Under the pieces are notes generated by a model that was given only the letters and a program-made list of their open reading frames with translations, did no database searches and had not been told where the DNA came from. Below are positions 42,049 to 52,269 of a stretch of 64,000 nt of DNA, in pieces. The stretch comes from Oerskovia jenensis (GTDB lineage: Bacteria; Actinomycetota; Actinomycetes; Actinomycetales; Cellulomonadaceae), in assembly GCF_016907235.1 (NCBI RefSeq), contig NZ_JAFBBO010000001.1, positions 310,001-374,000 of the forward strand, written 5' to 3'. How positions within the stretch are numbered: position 1 is the first letter of the stretch; each line of letters begins with the position of its first letter. The translations under genes were made by a program, and so were the position numbers.

Positions 42049-42063
42049 GCCGTGCTGCACGAC

Positions 42064-42099
42064 CGGGACGGACCCGTGACGCCCGGGTCGCCCGTCCCG
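42064..42099 (+). terminator. Terminator after the MMPL gene
   Basis: A stem of 7 bp (42064-42070 with 42093-42099) continues into 6 bp (42071-42076 with 42084-42089) around a short loop, 15 bases after the stop. Confidence 0.75.
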
Positions 42100-42197
42100 T
42101 GCCCCGTCGGTGCCGGGACCTAGGCTGGGGCGGACGAGAGACGACATGCCCGGCCGCAGGCTCTCGCGTGCCTGCCGACCCGACAGATGGAGAGACC

Positions 42198-44618
<2,421 letters not shown>

Positions 44619-44635
44619 GCGCCCACGGTGAGCAC

Positions 44636-44674
44636 GAGAGTGGCGGGCAGGTCCTCGGACCTCCCGCCACTCTC
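44636..44674 (+). terminator. Terminator of the UvrA-like gene
   Basis: A 12-bp perfect outer stem (44636-44647 with 44663-44674) extends by an inner 6-bp stem with one bulge. It lies just before the RAE of helR and separates the two units. Confidence 0.85.
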
Positions 44675-44690
44675 AATCTATAGCGCACCG

Positions 44691-44712
44691 GGGGGCTTGC
44701 GGCAAGGCCCCC
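44691..44712. promoter_or_regulatory. Rifamycin-associated element (RAE) upstream of helR
   Basis: The palindrome GGGGCTTGCGGCAAGGCCCC, flanked by one more G and C, matches the known RAE that precedes rifamycin-inducible resistance genes in actinobacteria. It lies 54 bases before the helR start. Confidence 0.85.
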
Positions 44713-44765
44713 GGGGTGGCGCACGATGGTCGGCCCGAGCCCCGCACGACGGAACGAGCGCCTTC

Positions 44766-47048
44766 ATGCCACCCTCCACGCCCACCCCCACCCCCGTCTC
44801 CCGGTCGACCGCGAACGCGAGCGTGTTCGCCCTCCCTGCGCGCCTGGCCCCGAAGGCCGACCCCGCCCTCGTCGCCGACGACGAGCAGCACTTCGCGGCG
44901 ATCGCGGCCTGTCTCGACGACGCGGTCGCGGACGTGTCCGCGCGCCTCGACGCGGCCCGCAGATCGCCGGGCGGCAGCGGGACGCTCGCCCTGGAGCGCG
45001 ACCAGGAGATCCACCGGCTGTCCGGACGGCTGCGCACCCTGCGAGCCCACGGGCTGGACCTGTGCCTGGGCCGCGTCGTGCCCGCGGACGGCTCCGAGCC
45101 CGTGCACATCGGCCGGTTGGGACTCACCGACCGCAGCGGACGCCGACTGCTGGTCGACTGGCGCTCCCCCACGGCCGAGCCCTTCTTCCGCGCGACCGAC
45201 GCCCACCCGATGGGGCTCGCGAGCCGTCGTCGCTACCGCTGGACGCAGGGCCGTATCAGCGACTACTGGGACGAGGTCTTCCTGACGGTCCAGGGTTCCG
45301 GACCGGGTTCCGGAGCGGGCTCCGGATCGCGGGGAGCGGGGGGCGCCGGCGGGCTCGCGTCCTCGGCCTCGCTCGACGACCAGTCGGCCTTCATCGCGAG
45401 CCTGGGAGCCGAGCGGACCCCGCGGATGCGCGACGTGCTGGGCACGATCCAGGCCGACCAGGACGCGATCGTCCGCGCGGGCTCGGAGAGCGCCCTCGTG
45501 GTCGACGGCGGGCCGGGCACGGGCAAGACGGTCGTCGCGCTGCACCGTGCGGCCTACCTGCTGTACTCGGAACCGCGACTGAGGGCCCACCACGGTGGGG
45601 TCCTGGTCGTCGGGCCGCACCAGCCCTACCTGGACTACGTCGAGGACGTCCTGCCGAGCCTGGGCGAGGAGGGCGTGCAGATCTGCACCCTGCGCGACCT
45701 CGTCCCCGAGGGCGCGAAGGCCACGGTCGAGGCCGACCCCGCCGTGGCCCGCCTCAAGGCGTCGGCCCGGATGGTCGAGGCGATCGAGCCTGCGGTGCGG
45801 TTGTACGAGCGTCCGCCCCGGACGGGCACGACCGTCGAGACCCCGTGGCTCGACCTCTGGCTCAGCGCCGACGACTGGGCCGAGGCGTTCGACTCCCCCG
45901 ACCCCGGCACGCCGCACAACGAGGCGCGCGACGTGGTCTGGGAGGCGCTGATCGAGATCCTGATGGACAGGCTCGGGGACGGCGAGGACGAGGGCGAGCT
46001 GCCGCTCGACCTCGTGCGCCGCTCCCTGGCGACCCACCGCGACCTGGCGAGGACCCTCAACACGGCCTGGCCGCTCCTCGAACCGACCGACCTCGTCGGG
46101 GACCTGTGGGACGTGCCCGCCTACCTGAGGATGTGCGCGCCCTGGCTCACGCCGGACGAGGTCCGGTCGTTGCAGCGCGACGAGCCGCAGGCCTGGACGG
46201 TCTCGGACCTGCCCCTCCTGGACGCAGCACGGCAGCGGCTCGGTGACCCCGAGGCGTCGCGCCGGCGGCGGCAGCACGCGGCGCAGGTCGCGGCGGAGCG
46301 CGAGGAGATGAGCAACGTCGTCGACCACCTCATCGCGACCGACGACTCCGAGCTGCAGGTCATGTCGATGCTGCGCGGTCAGGACCTGCGCGACGCCCTG
46401 GTCGACGACGCGGCCCTGCCGGACGTGACGCCCGACCCGCTCGCGGGGCCCTTCGCGCACGTCGTGGTGGACGAGGCGCAGGAGCTCACGGACGCCGAGT
46501 GGCAGATGCTGCTCCTGCGCTGCCCGTCGCGCAGCCTCACGGTCGTCGGCGACCGCGCGCAGGCGCGGCACGGGTTCACCGAGTCCTGGCGCGAGCGCCT
46601 CGAGCGCGTCGGAGTCTCCCGCGTCGAGGTGGCCTCCCTGACGATCAACTACCGGACGCCGCAGGAGGTCATGGCCGAGGCCGAGCCGGTCATCCGGGCC
46701 GCACTGCCGGACGCCAACGTGCCGACCTCGGTCCGCAGCGGCCACGCCCCGGTCCTGCACGGCGTCCCCGAGGACCTGGACGGGGTCCTCGAGACCTGGC
46801 TCGCCGAGCACCAGGGCGTCGCGTGCGTGGTCGGGGACCCCGCGTTCCGGGCGACCGAGCGCGTGCGCTCCCTGACCCCGGTGCTCGCGAAGGGGCTCGA
46901 GTTCGACCTCGTGGTCCTGGTCGACCCCGCGTCGTTCGGCGAGGGCGACGACAGCATCGCGGGCGCGGTCGACCGCTACGTCGCGATGACCCGCGCGACC
47001 CAGCAGCTCGTGATCCTCGCTCCCGGGGCGGCGTCGCTGTCGGCCTGA
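44766..47048 (+). CDS. helR: RNA polymerase-recycling ATPase HelR (UvrD/HelD-like)
   Basis: This 760-residue protein is a HelD-like superfamily-1 ATPase: a coiled N-terminal region (DDEQHFAAIAACLDDAVADV), Walker A in DGGPGTGKTVVALHRAAYLL, Walker B VVDEAQELTDAEWQML, and the C-terminal motif YVAMTRATQQLVIL. HelR removes rifamycins from RNA polymerase and rescues transcription in actinobacteria. The RAE at 44691-44712 fits that function precisely. ATG 44766 is chosen because upstream codons overlap the RAE. A glycine/serine-rich insertion (residues about 177-200) is unusual in length. Confidence 0.93.
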   Translation: MPPSTPTPTPVSRSTANASVFALPARLAPKADPALVADDEQHFAAIAACLDDAVADVSARLDAARRSPGGSGTLALERDQEIHRLSGRLRTLRAHGLDLCLGRVVPADGSEPVHIGRLGLTDRSGRRLLVDWRSPTAEPFFRATDAHPMGLASRRRYRWTQGRISDYWDEVFLTVQGSGPGSGAGSGSRGAGGAGGLASSASLDDQSAFIASLGAERTPRMRDVLGTIQADQDAIVRAGSESALVVDGGPGTGKTVVALHRAAYLLYSEPRLRAHHGGVLVVGPHQPYLDYVEDVLPSLGEEGVQICTLRDLVPEGAKATVEADPAVARLKASARMVEAIEPAVRLYERPPRTGTTVETPWLDLWLSADDWAEAFDSPDPGTPHNEARDVVWEALIEILMDRLGDGEDEGELPLDLVRRSLATHRDLARTLNTAWPLLEPTDLVGDLWDVPAYLRMCAPWLTPDEVRSLQRDEPQAWTVSDLPLLDAARQRLGDPEASRRRRQHAAQVAAEREEMSNVVDHLIATDDSELQVMSMLRGQDLRDALVDDAALPDVTPDPLAGPFAHVVVDEAQELTDAEWQMLLLRCPSRSLTVVGDRAQARHGFTESWRERLERVGVSRVEVASLTINYRTPQEVMAEAEPVIRAALPDANVPTSVRSGHAPVLHGVPEDLDGVLETWLAEHQGVACVVGDPAFRATERVRSLTPVLAKGLEFDLVVLVDPASFGEGDDSIAGAVDRYVAMTRATQQLVILAPGAASLSA

Positions 47049-47172
47049 GCCCGCGAGCGCCCACGCGCCCGGAAGACGGCCCGACGGCGCCTCCCGGCCC
47101 CGGGCGGACCGGCACCCGGTCGCGCGGGGCGAGCGGCGCCGTCGGGCCTCTGTCGTCTGCGGTGCGGACAGC

Positions 47173-47211
47173 ACCGGGCCCCTCTCCCCCGTGCGGGGAG
47201 AGGGGCCCGGT
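47173..47211. terminator. Bidirectional terminator between helR and dps
   Basis: A 17-bp perfect inverted repeat (47173-47189 with 47195-47211) with a very short loop lies between convergent genes, one of the strongest hairpins in the window. Confidence 0.88.
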
Positions 47212-47218
47212 CAGACGG

Positions 47219-47797
47219 TCAGGCTTCCTTCTTGGCCGCGGACTCCGCCTTGCGGGCCGCGCCGGTCTCGGTCGTGGCCCCGGACGTCGAGAGCTCACCA
47301 CCGGAGGACTCGAGGTGTGCCCGGACGAACCAGTGGAAGAGCTCGAGCTCGCCCAGGTGACCGACCAGCAGGTCGTTGGTCACGGTGTCGAGCTCTTCGG
47401 TGTCGGCGGCCGCCTTGCGGTGGTTGGAGATCACGCCCTGGTAGACCTCGTCGAGCGCGCCCAGGTGGGCGATGGTCGACGCGCGGCCCAGGCTGTAGTC
47501 CTCCCAGCTGCGCTCGGCGACGATCGCGCCCGGCGTGCCGCGCGGCGGGACGCCGAGGGTCGCGATGCGTTCGGCCGTGCTGTCCACCATGGCCCGGACG
47601 GCGTCGACCTGGGGGTCGATCATCTCGTGGACCGCGATGAAGTGCGGCCCCACGACGTTCCAGTGGATGTGCTTGAGGGTGAGCGCCAGGTCGTTGAGCG
47701 CGTGCAGACGCTTCTGCAGGATCTCGGCGACCTTCCCCCCGTCCTTCAGGGTCAGCGACGGGACGGTGTACTCGGGCAGCTCCTTGCGGACAGCCAT
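47219..47797 (-). CDS. dps: Dps-family DNA-protection ferritin
   Basis: This 192-residue protein has the Dps four-helix bundle with the ferroxidase residues in LALTLKHIHWNVVGPHFIAVHEMIDPQVDAVR (His, Asp/Glu pattern) and LFHWFVRAHLESSGG at the end. A lysine/Ala-rich C-terminal tail (ARKAESAAKKEA) may bind DNA, as in mycobacterial Dps. It stores iron and blunts peroxide damage. GAGGAGGAATTC precedes ATG 47797, rejecting a 16-residue longer form. Confidence 0.94.
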   Translation of the reverse strand: MAVRKELPEYTVPSLTLKDGGKVAEILQKRLHALNDLALTLKHIHWNVVGPHFIAVHEMIDPQVDAVRAMVDSTAERIATLGVPPRGTPGAIVAERSWEDYSLGRASTIAHLGALDEVYQGVISNHRKAAADTEELDTVTNDLLVGHLGELELFHWFVRAHLESSGGELSTSGATTETGAARKAESAAKKEA

Positions 47798-47940
47798 GAA
47801 TTCCTCCTCGGTGCTCGGTCCATCAGCGCCTTGCGCTGCTTCCATCGTGGCCCGGGTGCCGTGCGCTCGCAGGTCGAGGCGTCGTGATCGCCGTCACGCT
47901 CACCCCTCGACGCCCGTGGCCGCGTGGGACGTCCCGACGC

Positions 47941-48576
47941 TCAGTGCTCGGACCTGCGGTCGATCCCGAGCGTCGCGACGAGGTCCTCGTGCAGCTCGAA
48001 CCACACGCGGTGGCACGAGTCGACGTCGGTGCCGTCGACCCAGCCGCCCTCCCCCGCGCGGGCCCGGCGCACGGCTGTGGAGAAGCGGTCGTCGTACCCG
48101 CCGAGCCGGGCCAGGACGTCGCCGAGCAGGTGCGCGAGCGGGGCCAGGGCGTCGTCGATCGCGGAGAGCTCGTCGAGGACCGCGGCGTCCCAGGCGGCGT
48201 CGGCGTGGTCGTTGGTGGCCAGTCGCGCTCCCGGCGCAGGTCGCAGCTGCCAGTCGGTGCACGCCTGGCGAAGGCGCGCGTTGAGCGGCAGGAACTCCTG
48301 ATGCGCGTCGCGGACGTCGTCGGCCCGGCCCGTGGCGGCGAGCTCCGCGGCGAGCCGGCGCTCGTCCTCGCTCCGTCCCGCCCCGGTCAGCGACCAGCCG
48401 CTCAGGTCCGCGAACGCGGACCGCTGCACCCACCCGTACGCCTCGAAGTCGCCGAGCAGCTCGTCGGTCTCGGCCGGGCCGAGGTCGAAGCGGCGGGCGA
48501 GGGTCGCGGTGTCGGCGAACCCGCAGACGCGGACCGCGTGCAGGACGAGCAGGTCGGCCGGGGAGTCCTGGGTCAT
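47941..48576 (-). CDS. Unrecognised protein with winged-helix-like N-terminus
   Basis: This 211-residue protein begins with a predicted HTH-like segment (ADLLVLHAVRVCGFADTATLARRFDLGPAETDELLGDFEAYGWVQRS), as in MarR/phosphopantetheine-type regulators. It continues with a mainly helical region rich in charged residues (LNARLRQACTDWQLRPAPG, DRFSTAVRRARAGEGGWVDGTDVDSCHRVWFELHEDLVATLG). I do not know the family; it could be a regulator or an enzyme adaptor. Its start overlaps the stop of the upstream HTH gene (ATGA at 48573-48576), so the two are one operon, divergent from the PEP-synthase-like gene. Confidence 0.75.
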   Translation of the reverse strand: MTQDSPADLLVLHAVRVCGFADTATLARRFDLGPAETDELLGDFEAYGWVQRSAFADLSGWSLTGAGRSEDERRLAAELAATGRADDVRDAHQEFLPLNARLRQACTDWQLRPAPGARLATNDHADAAWDAAVLDELSAIDDALAPLAHLLGDVLARLGGYDDRFSTAVRRARAGEGGWVDGTDVDSCHRVWFELHEDLVATLGIDRRSEH

Positions 48577-48986
48577 GCGCGGCTCTCCTGCCGCGCCGAG
48601 AGACGGTGGAAGTGCTGCTGGCACGCCTGCGGGGAGTTGAAACCCATCGCGTCGGCGATCTGGGCCCAGGTCAGGCCCGCACCGCGCGCCATGAACAGCA
48701 GGCCGCTCTCCAGGCCGTCGACCTCGGCGCGCGCGGCGGGCAGCAGCGCGAGGGCGTCGAGGAGGTGCTCGGGCGGCAGGTCGGTGGACCGCCAGAGCGC
48801 GAAGCGCGCGAGGTCCACGGCCGACGGCGGCACGGACGCGGGCTGCCACGGCCGGGGTGCGAGCGCGTCCGCGCCCTGGGCGAGCAGACGGGCGCGCGCG
48901 CCCTCCTCGCGCCGGGCCTGGTCGTGGTCGGCGCGTACCGACGGCGCGGCCCGTGCGGTCTGCGCGATGTCGTCGTTGCGTGGCAT
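48573..48986 (-). CDS. Small DNA-binding-like protein with C-terminal HTH
   Basis: This 137-residue protein ends in a clear helix-turn-helix (ARGAGLTWAQIADAMGFNSPQACQQHFHRL) after a mostly helical N-terminus. It is the first gene of a two-gene minus-strand operon. A promoter with an ideal -35 (TTGACA, minus strand at 49016-49021) and a -10-like CAGGAT 17 bases further on overlaps two tandem palindromes. This suggests autoregulation and control of the divergent gene. ATG 48986 is the first in frame after that promoter. Confidence 0.82.
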   Translation of the reverse strand: MPRNDDIAQTARAAPSVRADHDQARREEGARARLLAQGADALAPRPWQPASVPPSAVDLARFALWRSTDLPPEHLLDALALLPAARAEVDGLESGLLFMARGAGLTWAQIADAMGFNSPQACQQHFHRLSARQESRA

Positions 48987-49003
48987 GCGACGATCCTGCA
49001 CAA

Positions 49004-49032
49004 TCAACGAAATGTTGTCAACGATCTGTTGA
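49004..49032. promoter_or_regulatory. Tandem palindromic operator in the divergent gap
   Basis: TCAACGAAATGTTG (49004-49017) is followed at once by TCAACGATCTGTTGA (49018-49032), two copies of CAAC-N5-GTTG in tandem with 14-bp spacing. They overlap the -35 of the minus-strand operon. Confidence 0.7.
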
Positions 49033-49043
49033 AGGCGGTTCGC

Positions 49044-50324
49044 GTGCTCGTACCTCTGGAGGACGCCGTGCGGGACACGTGCGGCGGCAAGGCCACGGCG
49101 CTCGGCGCGCTGCTGCACGCCGGGTTGCCCGTCCCCGACGGCGTCGTGGTGCCGTTCGACGCCCACCGGGCGGCGGTCCCCCACGACGTGCTGCGCGACG
49201 CGCTCGCCCCCGCCCTGCGCGCCCTCGGCTCGCCGCCCGTCGCGGTCCGATCCTCGGCCGCGGGCGAGGACACGGCCCAGGCCTCGGCGGCCGGCCAGCA
49301 CGAGAGCGTCCTCGCGGTCCAGACGCCCGACGACGTCGCGCACGCCGTGCTCGTCTGCTGGGCCTCGCTGCACTCGCCCCGGGCGGTCGACTACCGGGCG
49401 GGCCTCGACGCAGGTGGCGGCGACGGCGACGGCGACGGGGCAGCCTCGGGCGAGCCCGCCATGGCCGTGCTCGTGCAACGCCTCGTCGACGCCGAGGTCT
49501 CCGGGGTCATGTTCGCGCCCGACGACCCGGGCGACACGACCGTGATCGAGGCATCCTGGGGGCTCGGACCCTCGGTCGTGGGCGGCGCGGTCACACCCGA
49601 CACCTACGGCGTCGTGGCGCACGGGATCCTCGGCCGCAGGGCCGTTCGCGTGGCCTCGCGCGTCGTCGCCGACAAGCAGACCCGGCTCGACCGGGACGGC
49701 ACCCGTCTGGTCACGCACGACGTGCCCCCGGGCGACCGGCGACGGCCCACGCTCGACGACGCGACCGTCCTGCGCCTCGCCCGGCTGGGGTGGCGTGCGG
49801 CGGACCTCCTCGGCGGGCCGCAGGACGTCGAGTGGGCGCTCGCGGACGGCATGCTCTGGATCGTGCAGGCCCGCCCGATCACGGCGCCGCTCCCGGCCCC
49901 TTCGACGGACGTCACGGGAGACGCACCACGGCTCGGCAACGGGAGCCTGCTCCGCGGGGCCGCGGGCAGCTCCGGCGTCGCGACGGGACCGGCCCGGATC
50001 GTCCGCGGACCGGCCGACTTCTCGCACGTGAGCCCCGGCGACGTCCTGGTCTGCCCCTTCACCGACCCCGCCTGGACTCCCCTGCTGCGCATCGCCGCGG
50101 GAGTCGTCACGGAGACGGGAGGCGCGTTGTCCCACGCGGCGATCGTGGCCCGCGAGCGCCGCATCCCTGCCGTCCTGGGAGTCACGGGGGCCACCCGGCT
50201 GATCGCCGAGGGCAGCCTGGTGACCGTCGACGGCGAGGCCGGGACCGTGACCGTCGAGGCCCCACCCACCGAGTCCGCACCGCCCCAGGGCGACCTCCGG
50301 TCGAGACCAGGAGGCTCCCGGTGA
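49044..50324 (+). CDS. Short PEP-synthase/rifampin-phosphotransferase-like protein
   Basis: This 426-residue protein has two of the three domains of PEP synthase-type enzymes. An N-terminal ATP-binding domain (PPDK_N) spans about residues 10-285 (GGKATALGALLHAGLPVPDGVVV, VAVRSSAAGEDTAQASAAGQHESVL, VLVQRLVDAEVSGVMFAPD, WIVQARPITAP). A C-terminal swivelling His domain follows (about 305-405, VVTETGGALSHAAIVARERRIPAVLGV). No middle substrate-binding domain (about 400 residues in rifampin phosphotransferase) is present. Its GTG has AAGGCGG five bases upstream. A histidine phosphatase gene overlaps its stop (GTGA). Confidence 0.88.
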   Translation: MLVPLEDAVRDTCGGKATALGALLHAGLPVPDGVVVPFDAHRAAVPHDVLRDALAPALRALGSPPVAVRSSAAGEDTAQASAAGQHESVLAVQTPDDVAHAVLVCWASLHSPRAVDYRAGLDAGGGDGDGDGAASGEPAMAVLVQRLVDAEVSGVMFAPDDPGDTTVIEASWGLGPSVVGGAVTPDTYGVVAHGILGRRAVRVASRVVADKQTRLDRDGTRLVTHDVPPGDRRRPTLDDATVLRLARLGWRAADLLGGPQDVEWALADGMLWIVQARPITAPLPAPSTDVTGDAPRLGNGSLLRGAAGSSGVATGPARIVRGPADFSHVSPGDVLVCPFTDPAWTPLLRIAAGVVTETGGALSHAAIVARERRIPAVLGVTGATRLIAEGSLVTVDGEAGTVTVEAPPTESAPPQGDLRSRPGGSR

Positions 50325-50932
50325 GCGCCCGGCACCTCTACCTCGCTCGGCACGGCGCGGCGGACGCCTTCGGCGATCTGACCGACGTGGGGCGCCGACA
50401 GTCGGACCTCCTGGGCGAGCGTCTCGCGCGAGTGCCCGTGAGCGCCGTCTGGCACTCGCCGCTCCCTCGGGCGGCCGCGAGCGCCGCCGTCGTCGCGCGG
50501 CACCTGAGGGGTGCGAGGGTCGCCGAGGCGGCCGAGCTCGTCGACCACGTGCCGTACGTGCCCGCGCGCTCCGAGACCCCGGCGTCCTGGGCAGGATTCT
50601 TCGACGGCTGGGACGAGGCCGAGGCGGCCGCGGGCCGCCGGACCGCCGACACGCTGGTCGCGCGCTTCGCGACACCGCCGGACCCGGGTGCGGGCACCGA
50701 CGACGTCCACGAGGTCCTGGTCACGCACGACTACCCGATCGCCTGGCTGGTGCGCCACGCGCTCGGCGCGCCGCCCGAGCGGTGGCTCGGCCTGAACAGC
50801 GCGAGCACGGCGCTGACGGTGATCGAGCTCCGCCCCGGACTGCCGCCGACGCTCGTGATGTTCAACGACCTGAGCCACCTGCCGGACGAGCTGCGCTGGA
50901 CGGGGTTCCCGGGAGGCGCGGCACGGCCCTAG
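50321..50932 (+). CDS. Histidine phosphatase family protein
   Basis: This 203-residue protein has the phosphoglycerate-mutase-like catalytic motif LARHGAADAFG near residue 8, SPLPRAAASAAVVA, and a late VLVTHDYPIAWLV with the second catalytic His. The substrate is unknown. It is translationally coupled to the PEP-synthase-like gene by GTGA, so the two probably act on one phosphorylated metabolite. Its TAG stop shares bases with the TAG stop of the convergent SDR gene. Confidence 0.88.
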   Translation: MSARHLYLARHGAADAFGDLTDVGRRQSDLLGERLARVPVSAVWHSPLPRAAASAAVVARHLRGARVAEAAELVDHVPYVPARSETPASWAGFFDGWDEAEAAAGRRTADTLVARFATPPDPGAGTDDVHEVLVTHDYPIAWLVRHALGAPPERWLGLNSASTALTVIELRPGLPPTLVMFNDLSHLPDELRWTGFPGGAARP

Positions 50933-51564
50933 CTCGCGACGTGGACGTACCGACGCCCCAGGTCGTCGCGTTCTGCGACGTCCAGGAGCGCGGTCGCGAG
51001 GTCGGCCGCAGCGATGGACCATCCGCGCCGCAGCGGCGCGCCGTCGCCGATCCGGTAGCGGCCCGACCCCTTCGCCCGCCGGATCCGTGGTGCCCGGACA
51101 CCGGTCCACTGCGCCCGGCTCTCCCAGAGCACGACGTCCATGCGCCGCATGTCGTCGTAGGTGGCGCCGAGCACCCTCTGCAGGAGCGGGAGCACGATCC
51201 AGAGCTTGAGCGGCCCCTGGTGCGCCCAGTGCTCGGCGACCTCCGAGGAGATGACCACGATCCGCTCGACACCGTGCCGTGCCATGCCCTGGACGAGATG
51301 GCGCGTCCCCGCCGAGTACAGCGTCGTCGGAGTCCTCGCCGTGCCGATGCCCACCGTGCTCACGACGGCGTCGACCCCCGCCAGCAGGGGTTCGACCGCG
51401 GCCTCGTCGAGGATGTCGACCGAGCGCTTCCGCAGGCGCGGATGGTCGACGTCGAGCCGCGCCGCGTCCCGCGCGACCGCGACGACGTCGTGCCCTCTGG
51501 CGAGCGCCTGCTCGACCACGTGCCCGCCGACCAGACCCGTCGCCCCTGGAACCAGGATCTTCAT
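50929..51564 (-). CDS. NAD(P)-binding atypical SDR protein
   Basis: This 211-residue protein has the SDR_a5/NmrA-like start MKILVPGATGLVGGHVVEQAL (GxTGxxG) and a long central VDAVVSTVGIG, with no clear YxxxK catalytic pair. It may be a quinone- or flavin-type reductase or redox sensor. ATG 51564 follows AGGGGG. It shares its stop with the convergent phosphatase. Its MarR-type neighbour upstream suggests induction by a small aromatic compound. Confidence 0.88.
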   Translation of the reverse strand: MKILVPGATGLVGGHVVEQALARGHDVVAVARDAARLDVDHPRLRKRSVDILDEAAVEPLLAGVDAVVSTVGIGTARTPTTLYSAGTRHLVQGMARHGVERIVVISSEVAEHWAHQGPLKLWIVLPLLQRVLGATYDDMRRMDVVLWESRAQWTGVRAPRIRRAKGSGRYRIGDGAPLRRGWSIAAADLATALLDVAERDDLGRRYVHVAS

Positions 51565-51625
51565 GCTGCCCCCTGCTCGTGTCACGATGCCGCCGGAGCC
51601 GCATCCCGCAGCCCTGGTCCGACGT

Positions 51626-52126
51626 CTATCCCTGTGGTGCTTGATCCCTGCTGCGCGGCGGCGGTCCGGTCACGGGCGGCCGGTCACGGGCGACGTCTCG
51701 GAGCTGGGCGGCGACGGTCGCGAGGACGTCACTCAGCTCGTCCGCGCGCCGGTCGTCGAGGTCGGAGAACGCGTCGAGGAGGCTGCGGTTGACCTCGGCG
51801 TAGGCCGCTTCCAGCCGTTCGGGGTCCCGCGAGCGGATCCGCGCTCCCCGCCGGTCGCCCGGGGCCGGCAGGCGCTCGATCCAGCCGTCGTCCTCGAGCC
51901 GGGTCAGGATGCCGGTCATCGTCGCTGCATGGATGCCCGTGCACGCCGAGAGCTGGCTGGGCGACGCGGGCCCCGTCCGGTGGACGACGTCGAGCACCAC
52001 GAGGTCGGCCTCACGGATCCCCATCGACGCCGCGACGCGCCGGTTGAAGAGCGCGATCTCCGTGCCGACCTCGCGCAGCCGCCGCAGGAGACGCTCGGAC
52101 GACTCCGTCCCTCGTGACGCGTGCAT
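51626..52126 (-). CDS. MarR-family regulator
   Basis: This 166-residue protein has the MarR winged helix: FNRRVAASMGIREADLVVLDVVHRTGPASPSQLSACTGIHAATMTGILTRLEDDGWIERLPAPGDRRGARI (read in shorter stretches), with the wing Asp-Arg-Arg. It lies upstream of the SDR gene in the same direction, with a 61-base gap, and probably controls it. An interrupted inverted repeat just upstream (52144-52172) is the likely operator. Confidence 0.92.
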   Translation of the reverse strand: MHASRGTESSERLLRRLREVGTEIALFNRRVAASMGIREADLVVLDVVHRTGPASPSQLSACTGIHAATMTGILTRLEDDGWIERLPAPGDRRGARIRSRDPERLEAAYAEVNRSLLDAFSDLDDRRADELSDVLATVAAQLRDVARDRPPVTGPPPRSRDQAPQG

Positions 52127-52143
52127 CGCTCCTCCTCAACTAG

Positions 52144-52172
52144 TACGAGCACCGTAACATATGCTCCTCGTA
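52144..52172. promoter_or_regulatory. Probable MarR operator
   Basis: TACGAG (52144-52149) pairs with CTCGTA (52167-52172), with an inner GAGCA/TGCTC pair. The site is 18 bases upstream of the marR start and is AT-richer than its surroundings. Confidence 0.55.
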
Positions 52173-52269
52173 GCACAGGGACGTGCGCCGAGGAGGTCGA
52201 CCTGCCGTCACCTGCCCCACCTGACACGATGGTCGAGGGGCGTCGAGGGGCCCGACGGAGGGAGATCCC

